This document shows, in pieces, positions 8,662 through 19,682 of a stretch of 64,000 bases of DNA (its first letter is position 1; every line of letters starts with the position of its first letter). The notes under the pieces were generated by a model. The model saw nothing but the letters and a program-made list of their open reading frames with translations, had not been told where the DNA came from and searched no databases. Made by a program: the position numbers and the translations under genes. Origin of the DNA: Morella rubra (lineage: Eukaryota; Streptophyta; Magnoliopsida; Fagales; Myricaceae); the NCBI GenBank assembly GCA_003952965.2, contig CM025849.1, positions 19,692,377 to 19,756,376 on the forward strand, given 5' to 3'.

Positions 8662-11600
8662 ATGGCGGAGGGTCTTCTTTTCAGCATTGCTGAGGGAATC
8701 CTAGGGAGATTGGGCTCCCCGACTCTCCAAGAGCTCGGACTGCTCTGGGGCGTCAAAGATGAGCTTGAGAAGCCCCAGGACACGGTTTCGACGATTAAAG
8801 TCGTGCTTCTGGACGCGCAGGAGAAGCAAGCTGGGGACAACGCAGTTAAAAATTGGCTCGCGAGGCTAAACGATGTCGTCTATGAGGCAGACGACTTGCT
8901 AGACGATTTCTCCACTGAAGGTCTGTTGCGAGAAATGATGACGCAGGGGCGTAAGAAGACGAAACAGGTGCTCATTTTCTTTTCCAAATCAAACCAGCTT
9001 GCATACCGTTTGAAAATGGGTCATAAGATTAAGAAGATTAAAGAGAAGTTAGATGGCATCGAAGCCGATCGTCAGTTCCATTTAGAATGACGTAATGTAG
9101 AGACAGGGGTGCTTGGCAATGGGAAGAGGAATGATGGTCATTCCTGTGTAAATGCGGAAGAAGTCATTGGTAGAGAGGATGATAAGAATGGCAATTGTAG
9201 AAACTCTTGATGGACTCCAACATTGAGGAGAATGTTTCAATCCTTTCGATTGTTGGCATCGGAGGATTAGGAAAGACTGCGCTAGCTCAGCACGTATTCA
9301 ATGATGAAAAAATCAAACAGAGTTTTGAAGTAAAAATGTGGGTTTGTGTCTCTAACAACTTTGAGGTTCGAAAGATTGTAGAAAAGATCTTAGAATCGGC
9401 AACAAAACAGAAACCACAAACTAATGTACTGGAGACATTGGTAGATTATCTTAAGAAAGAAATTGACGGAAAGAAATACTTTCTTGTGCTAGATGATTTG
9501 TGGAACGAGGATAGCGAAGAATGGATGAGCTTGAAAACATTATTAGTAGGTGTGCAAGAGGCAGTAGAATATTAGTGACCAGTGGCGGAACTAGAATTAA
9601 AATCTAAGGGTGTCGAATTTTAAAGGCAAAATAACAAAAAAAAAAATTTCCTTTGCAAAAAATTGTCTTAGAGTTACAATGTCCAAAATTAAGGACTAAA
9701 GATTTGATATTATCACGATATTAAAGATTTGATATCGTTATCAAGATTTAAGTTTTAAATGTAGAAATTCAAATTTAAAAGCATGTTCCTTTGCAAAAGT
9801 ATTATAAATAATTCAACAAAATTTACAAAACAACATAAAAAATCTCAAAATTCTTACACAAATACCAATACTTTTTACACAATCTTCAACAACTTTTCAC
9901 ACAAACTCCAATACCTATTCAAAAAAAATTATAACAAATATTATCTCTCTATACTTTTTCACCTAACTCCAATACTTTTTTATTAAACAATTACATCAAA
10001 TCATCTCTCTCTACACCTTTTTACAAACTCTAACAAAAATTAAAAATTTTTAAAATTTTTCACTAACTTTTCACAAAAATCTATAAACTAATCTATATAA
10101 ATATTCACAATTCTATCAAATCTTACAATTTTTTAAAAAACAAAACATTTGTTTTGTGTTGTCTCTATAAATAGAGACCTTTAACTTATAATATATATGC
10201 ACTCATAACACAAAAACAACATAGAGAGCTTTCACAGTAGATGTAGGTATTCTAGATCGACCACTTAAAAATCTCTTGTCTCTTGTTACTATTTCTCACC
10301 TTCTTTATTCTAACATTTTTCTTCTTATGTAACTCAAAAGAAATACATGATAAGTAATGCTTATGCTGGAATATATTCCATAAATGTATGACATAATAAT
10401 ATAAACGGAACTACTGAGTAATGTTTTATCCAAAATCTATATGTAATTTTTCAAATAAATATTCTCTTCGCTTCACGTTTATCTATTAAAAAGTATCAAT
10501 TATTAGGGAAGATTGACTTTACAGCATAATTAATAATCAATCAAAAGAGCCTAGGCCGCACAGGATAAAATGGTTGTAGCAATTGTCTAATTGTTTTGAA
10601 AATTTCTGAGAAATGAAAGTGTTTGAAAGATGAGAAAAATTGTAAGAACGCTATTTCGAGGTAACTCCATCCAAATGATAACTGCTTTTTATTTACTTTT
10701 TGCTCGCCGTCTTCCGTTCTACAATTCCGAATATATTCGTTGGAATCATCTAACAAACTAACTATCTTGCTGGGCCGGGTCTTACTACTGGGCTTACTAA
10801 CAATTAAAAGCAATAACACTAATGGGCTCGAAATACTGAGCCTAAAAACAACAAATAACAATTTATTGACCAAGTCCACTCTAAGGCACGTGCACCTTAA
10901 TCTTCACTCCAACACCTCACGTCGTCAACCTCTTCGAAAAGCTTCTAACTTTACCAATCTCCATGTTTCACGTCTTCGTCTTCTTCCGCGCAAATATTTT
11001 CTTCTGCAAGTCCGCTTCTTTCACCGATTGTGACAATGGCACTGGGCTCTTGTTCACCTGGGTTTAATGGGTATCGGGGCCCAGGCCAATTTATGAAAAA
11101 AAAAACACATGTAAAATTCTTTTTTAGGCGGAGCAATGGGTAGCGGCCGCTTTGGTTCGCTACCCCCTACTTCCGCCACTGTTAGTGACCACACGCAGTG
11201 AAAAAGTTGCCAAGATTGCCCAGACAGCTAGACTATATTCATTCTTAGATGAAGATGCCTCATGGTGCTTATTAAGAAAATGGCATTTGAGAAAGGAGAG
11301 GAGCCAGAGAATTCACTAATCCTAGCAATTGGAAAGGAGATTCTAGAAAAATGCGTTGGTGTCCCTCTTGCCATAAGGGTAATTGGGAGGCTATTATACT
11401 TGAGAAACTCAGAAACGGAGTGGTTGTCTTTCAAGAGCAATGAACTTCTAAGAATATAAGAAAACAACATCTTACCAACTCTTAAGCTGAGTTATGATAA
11501 ACTGCCTTCACATTTGAAGCCTGTTTTGCTTACTGTAGTTTGTTTCCCAAGGATTACCATATTAATAAATCAACACTGGTTAATCTTTGGGCAGCACAAG

Positions 11601-13639
11601 GGTTTATCAAGTTGTCAGATCAAGACCAATCTTTTGAAGATGTCGGTGATGAGTACTTTTTGGATTTACTTTGGAGTTCGTTCTTTCAACAACCTCAAAA
11701 AGATGAGTATGGTGATGTAATCAGTTGCAAAATGCATGACCTCATGCATGACCTTGCTGTATCCATGGCAAGATCGTTGATCAAAACTTTAGATTATGAG
11801 AAGAAGGCCATTAATGAGAAAACTTGCCATTTATCAATTGATGATAAATTTCCATGTGTAGTCCCAAATTTTAAAGTCGGTAGGATGCGAACAATTCTTT
11901 TCCAGTTTGGACCCACTTTGGAAAGTGATATCGACCTTTGGACCAAGCTGTCAACGTGGGATAGTTTGAAGTTCTTCCGCTTGTTGGATGTGAGTAATAG
12001 AGTCCTCAGTGTTGTGCCAAGTTCAATAGGTGACCTGAAGCATTTAAGGTATCTTGATCTTTCTCGAAATTCTATGGAAAAGCTGCCTGATTCCTTAACC
12101 AAGTTGCAAAATTTGCAAACATTAAGACTTTACGGTTGTGATTCGCTTCAAGAATTGCCGAAAGACATGAAAAATTTGGTCAACCTCAGGCATCTAGAGA
12201 TTGACAAATGTTTGAGTTTGTGTCATATGCCATGTGGATTGGGGCAAATGACTAATCTTCGGACACTGTCGGAATTTGTGGTAAGATTAGGTTCTACCTC
12301 CATGAAAAGAGGTGGTTAAACAAACTGAACCGGCTGAATAAACTGAGAGGAAACTTACTGATTAAAGAATTGAAACATGGGAAAGATGGCGCATTAGAAT
12401 ACAAGGCTGCCAATTTAAAGGAAAAACAGTATCTTCAATCTTTGAATTTACAGTGGATTAACTACGAAATGGTCGAGGGTGATGAAATGTTACTGGAGTG
12501 GTTACAACCTCACCCAAATCTTAAAAAGCTTACTCTAGAACACTATCATGGCGTGACATTTCCGAATTGGCTTTTTTCACTCATAAATCTTGTTGACTTG
12601 AAATTAGATGGTTGCCGAAAGTTACAATATTTACCACCATTGAGTCAACTGCCTTCTCTTAAGAGTCTCTCTCTTTTATGGTTGGAAGATTTGGACTACA
12701 TATTAGATAGTGGTAATAGCAACATGTTCTCTGCTTCTTCTTCATCCACGCCATTTGCATACTGGCCATCCCTGAGGGAGATCTATCTCTATAGCTGTCC
12801 GAAATTTAAGGGTTGGTGTAGGAGGGATGGATTCCGTCCAAACAACCACGGTAACATCAATGATGGAGCAACCTCTGCTCCCTTCATTTCCTCATCTTTT
12901 AGATTTGATGATCCAGAATTGCCCTATGTTGACTTCCATGCCAAATTTCCACATCTTCAAAGGGTTATACCTGTCCAATACTAATTGGAAGCCAGTGCAA
13001 CAGACGATGATGATGTATATGGCAGCACCACAAAGCCTGTCAACTGCAATTGCACCTTCATGTAATCCTCTCTCAAAATTGAAGCGTCTAGAACTTGATG
13101 AAATTGCAGATCTACAATTCGTAACAGAGGAAGGGCTACAGAATCTCATTTGCCTCCAGTATTTGTCAATAACGAGGTGCGAAAGACTGCAGTCTCTCTC
13201 CCGAGGTATACAACACCTCACTACACTGCAAGAACTGCATCTTTCTTGTTGCAATGAGCTTGATCTAGGCAATGATGAGGATGAGATGCAATGGCAAGGG
13301 CTTAAGAGCCTCCTCTCTCTGAAACTTTATGATCTTCCAAAACTGGAGTCTCTCCCTTCGGGGCTTCAACATGTTACCACTCTACGAGAGCTAGAGATCA
13401 ATGGTCTTGGATTTACAGCTATACCAGAGTGGATTCACAAGTGGACATCACTTGAAGAATTTACAATTAAGGGAGGCCCCAGTTTGGCTTCACTGCCAGA
13501 AGGAATGTGTCAACTAACGTCCTTGCGGACACTGACTATTGATTTTTGTGCCATCTTATCGCCAAGATGCAAGAGAGAGACAGGTGAGGAAGGCCAAAGA
13601 TTTCTCATATCCCAAACGAGTTCGATCCATCTGTCGTGA
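8662..13639 (+). pseudogene. CC-NB-ARC-LRR disease-resistance gene (RGA type), broken
   Basis: Intracellular immune receptor of the CNL class. The ATG at 8662 starts MAEGLLFSIAEGILGRLGS, a typical Rx_N coiled-coil start; an in-frame upstream extension to 8515 runs through transposon sequence and was not used. Landmarks in order: coiled coil (8662-9080); P-loop GIGGLGKTALAQ (about 9255); kinase-2 KYFLVLDDLWNED (about 9475); the resistance-motif block just right of the inserted element (about 11190); CVGVPLA (about 11350); FPKDYHI (about 11542); CKMHDLMHDLA, the MHD motif (about 11727); then LRRs to a stop at 13637-13639. Damage: TGA at 9088-9090, frame changes near 9180-9215, a 1602-bp hAT insertion at 9580, a frame change near 11265, TAA at 11457-11459, and single-base frame losses near 11523, 12316 and 12830-12880. 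Without the insertion it would encode roughly 1100 residues, usual for the family. Confidence 0.93.
9580..11181. mobile_element. hAT-superfamily DNA transposon (non-autonomous)
   Basis: A complete 1602-bp element. The termini are inverted: left begins CAGTGGCGGA, right ends TCCGCCACTG. It is flanked by a perfect 8-bp duplication TTAGTGAC (9572-9579 and 11182-11189). The 8-bp duplication and the CAGTGGCGGA end are diagnostic of plant hAT elements. The interior is AT-rich on the left and has no transposase frame; short frames at 10541-11033 match nothing I know. It splits the NB-ARC domain of the resistance gene between kinase-2 and the downstream RNBS-B-like segment. The host reading frame resumes right after the second duplication. 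Confidence 0.93.
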
Positions 13640-13963
13640 TTGACTGGCCATATTGCTGATTCAGGTACTTAACCCATCATTTTAGCTTAGTCGTAATCTT
13701 TCATTGGAAATCAAGTACCATTATACCAAGTTCACCTTTAATCTTCTTTTTCATCACTCTCGTAGTATTTTTTGGATGCCAATTTTCAGATCCACTAATG
13801 GTTGAAGAACAGATGTCTGGGAGTTTACTACACAATCTGGGGTGCTGCAATGTTTGCAAAAAGTAAACAAATAATCAATGGTTCACTGACGACTTTTTTT
13901 CTATATTTTTCTTCTTTTGGGCTGGAGTTTTAAGCCATACATACATTGTCTTTCAACTATCAG
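13640..13963. other. 3' flank of the resistance gene
   Basis: AT-rich, intron-like or 3'-UTR-like sequence with no supported frame. It ends in a TTTCAACTATCAG block that makes a good splice acceptor for the acidic exon-like segment that follows. Confidence 0.5.
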
Positions 13964-14093
13964 AATAAACGATGAGGATTATGTGGAAGACGAGGAAGAA
14001 GAAATTGAGGAGGGACGAATCGAAGCCGACAATGAAGACCATGAATCCAAGAACAAGGAGAGCCATTTATCAGCTACTGAGGACTTGAAATAA
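13964..14093 (+). other. Exon-like acidic segment after the NLR
   Basis: After a strong acceptor-like sequence the frame from 13968 reads NDEDYVEDEEEEIEEGRIEA and continues with a charged stretch ending in ATEDLK before TAA (14091-14093). About half the residues are D or E. It could be a last exon spliced to the NLR, an exon of another gene, or a chance frame. I know of no family it belongs to. Confidence 0.35.
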
Positions 14094-15878
14094 TGGCATG
14101 AGGTCGCCGAGGTCGAGAGGCATGCAGAGAGGAGCATTGGAGGAAGAGGACCCATTCAATTGCATTATTGTTGAGGAAGAGATCCCGAATCAGGTGAAGC
14201 AGAATAGCCCCATTAGTTTTGGATTTCACAACTATTTTCCAAGATGCTTCACACAATATTGTTTCTCTCCTTAATTTGTTTGTTTTGTTTCTGTTATACC
14301 CTCTTTTACCCGGCCCTTAAGAGTTGTACCTAATTTCAATGATTTCCTTTTTATGCCTCCTTTGGAGGGTTAGATTCACATTTTGATATTGCAAATCTAA
14401 TTAGTTATCTGTACATCTTATCTCATTGCAAATGTTTTGTTGGTAAACCAATTGGCAGTTATTCATATCTTTCATAGTTTTTATGTGGTGAGCTTTTCAT
14501 CTAACAGAAAGTACTACGGAACCTCTTATTTGAATCTCAACAATTTTGTGGAAGTCCTTATTATTGTTGATTTTTCTGAAGTCCAGACATGGGAGAGAAT
14601 AAGTTTGAGAGAGGACTTGACACATGCAGCTTGCTATAAAGTATATGAGTGACGAGAAAAGATTCAGACCAGAGTGTCCAATCTAAAGTTGTTACAATGG
14701 GCGGCATAGATTTATTTTTCCAAATTCAAGGACATAAACACTCAGCCAGCTCTCTTCATTAAATGAGGTGACGCTTTCTGCCACTTAAATTTAGAAAAGT
14801 AAATTTTGGCTACTCATTATAACAGTTTTGGACTAGATGCTTTGGTTTTGAGTCTTTTTCCATTGAGTGACTACCAATTTCTTGATTCATAGTGTGCCGA
14901 ATAATTTTTTTGTGGGGATATAATTCAATCCACTTGGCTGATCCTGCGACTAAGAATTTCAAAGGTGGCATTTCTAGGAGCGGCGCTGGTGGCTGTCACC
15001 TATGAGTTCCAACGAGAAGTTCAGGCCCAGCAGCATTTCTACGCTGGTGAAGGACCGTTCTTCAAACACAGTCAGAAGGTCGTCGATGAAACATGTCTCT
15101 GGAAATCTCGGATGCTAGATTATACTCGATGAATGGCTTCTGTTTGCACATCTCAAATGCTAGATTTTGCTCCTATTTCCCTCTTTGCGTGAAGACTTTG
15201 TTCGACACAGGGAGAGTCTCACCACTTCCGTTGCCCATCTTTCCCTCTAAAAATTACACAGTGCTGATGTGGGTATTTTGGCCCCCACGGATCATCTGGC
15301 GACAGCGAATTTAATTGGCATCATCAAGATTACACAAATTTGCTAAGACTACACGGTCATCTACTCAAAAAGGCTCACACCCAATTTTGTGAGTACTTGC
15401 TTTATCGTTCAATCTGAGGCAAAAGGCTCATACCCATTTCCTTGTTTGGCATATCTCGTTTGCACATAAAAGCCTGTTCAGTAATATTTTGACCTGCATT
15501 TTAATAAATCTTTAGAACGTTCCTGTTGTGCTTAATTACTGATTTTGAGAATCGTTTGAGGGCATTTCGAGGTTGATCTTTATCCTTTTGTTTGGCATTG
15601 ACCTTTATAATTCTACTAGTCAAATGACTATATAAGTTTTCCTTTTGAGATACATTAAACATGTTTCTTTATGCTTCATGTATCTTCCTACTTATTTTTC
15701 CTTCCTTTCTTGAACCCATTATTTGGAATTAGTGAGGCCGTTAGATCTCTGCTTCACTACTTAGTCTGTTGGACTTTGGCTTCTGAAATTTGTGGTGGTA
15801 GATAGGGCTTCAGCACTTGTGGTGAATCAATTCTGAATTTGATGCTCAATTGGTTATTTTTGGTTCAATTAAAGGGGA
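14094..15878. other. Intergenic stretch with one open exon-like block
   Basis: Mostly non-coding. At about 14943-15100 one plus-strand frame stays open (ISKVAFLGAALVAVTYEFQ, then REVQAQQHFYAGEGPFFKHS). It has a short hydrophobic segment followed by a charged stretch and could be part of a gene exon, but I do not recognise it. Other frames here (14437-14652, 15093-15314) look random. Confidence 0.35.
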
Positions 15879-16085
15879 ATGGAAAAAAGGTTCTTTTCTC
15901 TGGCGCCTAAGGAGAAAAGGTTGGTCTTTAGAGGGAAAGAAAAGGACGATAAGGAATCCCTGGGCATGGCTGGTGGAAAAGATATGTCAAAAGTTTTGCT
16001 GTTGAAGGACCCAGCTAGCAAAGAGAGGAAGCTTGAGGAGATGGAGAGACATCAATGTATACTAAATGCTTGTGAGGCAGAATAA
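15879..16085 (+). CDS. Short lysine/glutamate-rich ORF, unrecognised
   Basis: A 68-codon ATG frame rich in Lys, Glu and Arg (for example KEKRLVFRGKEKDDKESLG), followed by a 22-base T run. Its composition differs from the random frames around it, so it may be an exon or processed remnant, but no known domain is visible. It lies 1.3 kb upstream of the ELM2/ARID-like fragment and could belong to the same broken gene. This is speculation. Confidence 0.25.
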   Translation: MEKRFFSLAPKEKRLVFRGKEKDDKESLGMAGGKDMSKVLLLKDPASKERKLEEMERHQCILNACEAE

Positions 16086-17422
16086 AAGAAGAAATTGATT
16101 TTTTTTTTTTTTTTTTTTATAAGTGATCTCAGAGTAAGATATGTCCATTGTTCCTGTTCTGTTTTCCATGCCTACCAGCCGTATGTTTTTTTTGTCTAGT
16201 TATAGAGAAATGTAGGAGATGTTAAATTTTTATGTCAATAATGGTTTTTTTGAAAAGTACGATACAATAAGGCATAGGAGAACTAAGGCATGCCTCTAGC
16301 AGTTTGAAATCAGACCAGGATATTGGCAACTTGATGATCAGTCATTCCCTAGTGGTAGAGACTGTTACTTGATTTTTTTTTTCCTTGGAGAACTTGAGTA
16401 TTTGCGGAGTGTAGTGTCAGTTTGTAAACTGATTCTAATCAACGACCTAGAGTTGGTTGGCAAATCATGAGTTGGTTATTGGTTAAAACTGGAAACATTT
16501 GGTGTTGTCTAGCTTGTACTCTGCAGATTATTCCATCGCTGGTAGTTTAATCCTAGCATATAAGGATCGTGTTTTATTTGTCTTTGTGACTTTTTGAATA
16601 TGACAGCCCCCATCATTCTTTCTTGTTTGGCTGCATTAAGTTGCTAGATCACAATGTTGCTCACTAAAGAACTCCTGCTTAAAAAGTATTTAATGAATTT
16701 GACACTCATTCTGTCAATGCTCTAGTCACTATGGCTCTCCTGTCAGTGTTGGCAGGTTCTTGAGTTTCTGAGTAAACCATTCTTTCTCGTGGGCACAGTT
16801 ATGCTCAACAAAAATGTGTTTATACACAGTGATCATCTTGGATGTTTCTATATCCCCAAATTGGAATACGACATGACACTTAGTTATATTGTTTGGCTGT
16901 CTAGTTTCTCAACCTACTGTACCATTTACATGGTTTGTACATGTATTGGACATGACACATGATAATAAACTTTTACTGGTGTATTTGTTTCTGCATATGC
17001 CATTTCCTAATTATAACAATACGGCATTGAATCAGGAAGCTGTTATTGATTTCAGACTTCATAATGCTGTGTAAGTTGTTGCAAGACCCTTTTGCCAACT
17101 GTCATTCAATGGGCTTTAGCTTTTACCAAGGTATAAGAACTAAGGTTCCCATCAAAATCTCTATAGCAATTTGAACGTATTTGATATTGTTTAATCTCTC
17201 TCTCTCTCTCATGTACTTTTTTGTAGTTCACTTCAGGGTCCTCTTCATGCTTCCCTGGTTGAACAAGTGTAGGCTCACAAAATCTTGCGTACCAGCCCAT
17301 ATTGCAAGAAGATTTCTCACAGAAACTCCTGATAAAAATGATTTTTATTAGCCTTTGGTAACATTGCAACCCTCTCAAGATTGTCCCGATTTCCACTATC
17401 AATTACTACTCTTGCCTATCTT
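16086..17422. other. Non-coding stretch
   Basis: Starts with a poly-T run (about 16099-16118) followed by 'ataagtgatctc', the same T-run-then-ATAAGT arrangement seen at the 3' end of the LINE at 2242, so a short retroposon tail is possible. A (TC)n tract lies near 17196-17212. No gene is supported. Confidence 0.4.
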
Positions 17423-17655
17423 GGTAAGGGAAAACGAGATTCATGTGGCTGTGAACTGCCTGGTTCTATTGAACGTGTCAAGTTTCACATTGCAGAGAAA
17501 AGGTTGAGAGTAAAGCTGGAATTGGGTTTAGCCTTCTATCATTGGAAATTCGAGAAGATGGGAGAGGAAGTCAATCTTTTGTGGACAGAGAAACAACAAG
17601 AGAAATTTAAGGGTGCACTGAAAATACTCCATCATCTGGTGTGCCAATATAGAAT
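17423..17655 (+). pseudogene. Fragment of an ELM2/ARID-family nuclear protein
   Basis: The frame reads GKGKRDSCGCELPGSIERVK, then FHIAEKRLRVKLELGLAFYH, WKFEKMGEEVNLLWTEKQQE and KFKGALK. This matches the conserved C-terminal block of plant ARID/ELM2 (SANT-like) proteins, chromatin-associated nuclear factors. After ALK the match continues one frame over (TPSSGVP), so one base is missing near 17625, and a TAG-type stop follows soon after. No ARID or ELM2 domain is found upstream in the window. It is best read as a decayed gene fragment; whether it is a lone exon or a retroposed piece cannot be told. Confidence 0.7.
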
Positions 17656-18651
17656 CATCATTACTTGATAAGTGAATATGTGGCGGTAGTTGGATAAGTG
17701 AATAGTGGTTTTAGTTTTCAGTTTTCCCTTGTTTCATTTGCCTTGTTTGTTTGGATTTCCCCAGGATCTCTATCCTTTTATTGGCAATATTCACTATACT
17801 TGACGAGAAAAAAAAAAAAGAATATGAAGAGTTACAGATGGTCATTGTGTAGGAGAACTTTTGAAGAAGAATTTTCGGTGGATGTGGTGGGGATGTTGGT
17901 CACAATAAAGGCTCAGGACAGCTTTGGTGCTATTCAAGTGCTTTTGGTCCGTGTGATTACCAACAAAAAGTTACAGATACTTTGCATACATATATCGTTT
18001 ACTAGGTTTTTGACAAGTAGGCCGAGTGAAAACAAAAGCCTTAGAGATATAGGGGATCAATTTAGGAACACCTTGGGCAGGAATTGGAATAGTAGCCTAC
18101 CATATATCCGAGAAAATGCACCTCGCTAGTTATAACAGGTTTTGAAATAAAAAAAGCAAAATTAATCTCTATGAGGTGCCCAAAGCACTTAATTTGGTTT
18201 ATGTCAATCATAAGTTGATCAAAATTTAATGAAACTCGTGCATTGTTTATTCCTGTTGACTTTAATCTTTAAGTTAATGTCTCAAGACTTTCGACTTTGT
18301 CTGTCAGCGCAAATGTCAACGATTTTATTTGCTGATCCTCATATCTATAGGGCTTGGATATGGTCAATAGAGATGGTATCTGATGTAACTTTGTTAGACA
18401 TTCATAATACATTATGCATATATGTGTCTACCATGGGTATTATAAATTAATGCATCTGGACTGTGATGTGAAAACGAAAAAGTTTAGTCAAACTTGATTT
18501 GTACTATTTTTAATTTGGCATTTTCAGAAACCATTGGTTGCCGAACCATGCTTTAAATATTACGGAAATATATTTCAAAAAAGCTTCTATGTAATTGGTC
18601 TTTATCTGCATATTAGTTGAGAGGACAGCTGCATATATTTTCTGCTCTTAG
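17656..18651. other. Stretch with long but unrecognised frames
   Basis: A plus-strand frame at 17698-18129 (143 codons) is long for this composition but resembles no family I know and has a hydrophobic start followed by a poly-lysine stretch. I would not call it a gene. 18130-18651 shows nothing. Confidence 0.3.
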
Positions 18652-19010
18652 ATGGAGAGATATGGGTGTTTTCCTAACACCACAACTTATACTGTGCTAT
18701 TGGATTGTCTTTTCAAGGGAAAGAGATTCAGAGAGGCTTTTGGACTTGTTAGGGAGGCCAAAGCAAAGCAGATTGGGCTGAATTTAGTTACTTGTAATAC
18801 CTTTATGTGTGGGTTTTATCGTGTTGGTATGTCTTAGGACACTCTGCACCTTCTTGGAAAAATGCTGGTTGGAGGAATAAAGCCTGATGCCATCTTATAA
18901 CATAATAATTTACGCCTACTATAAGCAGGGGAAGGTAAAATTTGCTATCCAACTTTTTGACAGAAAGAGCGCAACAGAAGAACTCAAACCCCACCACCTG
19001 GAACATATTA
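18652..19010 (+). pseudogene. Pentatricopeptide-repeat protein fragment
   Basis: About three PPR units are recognisable: GCFPNTTTYTVLLDCLFKGK (helix pair, about 18664), then IGLNLVTCNTFMCGFYRVGM, then a decayed unit with LLGKMLVGGIKPDAI. The spacing of about 35 residues and the Y/N-T-x-L pattern are typical of organelle-targeted RNA-binding PPR proteins. Stops at about 18835 and 18898 and a frame change near 18900 show it is dead. The N- and C-terminal parts are missing. Confidence 0.75.
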
Positions 19011-19682
19011 GTCCACTATTTCTTTAGCAACTCAAGTAACATGGGGCTGATCCACATTCTCGATTATATCCTGGATGATCGATAAAAAAATCATAGCATG
19101 TGTTTAGATGGTAGGGTAAGTTGGAGTTATGAGTCAATCTATTTGGGTATTATTATGTTTCAAAGATTGTATTTGTACCTGTGGGGATTGCATTATCACC
19201 ATATTAAATCCCTTGCATTATCCTTATATTGGTTGGAAGCTTTGTTGCTGTCTTTTTTGGGCTCAAGAGATTAATTTGAGCTTCTCTGGGGAAATCATTG
19301 ATTGCTTTGTGTCCAAAAAATTGAGTCAGCTAAAAGGAGTACCGTTGAGCTTACCTCAGTATGATTAATAGAGTCAACATATGAATGCACATTTGTCAAC
19401 TAACATGCCCAACTAATCAACTAAAAGCTTAGCCAATTCCTTATATAACTCATCTTGGTTTATCCTAAACTGGTACACCAAAATAACAGGGAGTAAAATT
19501 CTGGTGACAGCAACACTACAACTATGCAATGAGTTAATGCCTTGTGATTTTTGTGTTTGTGGTACTAGGGCTTCTGATAGGTGCTTTGAATGACATTCAC
19601 TTAGATATTTGTTTTTGACATTTTTCTTCGAGGAAATACTACAACGGTTTTGGATATTTGATCTGAGATGAACTTCATGAAT
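19011..19682. other. Intergenic stretch
   Basis: No supported gene. The 79-codon frame at 19129-19368 has no recognisable domain. Confidence 0.4.
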
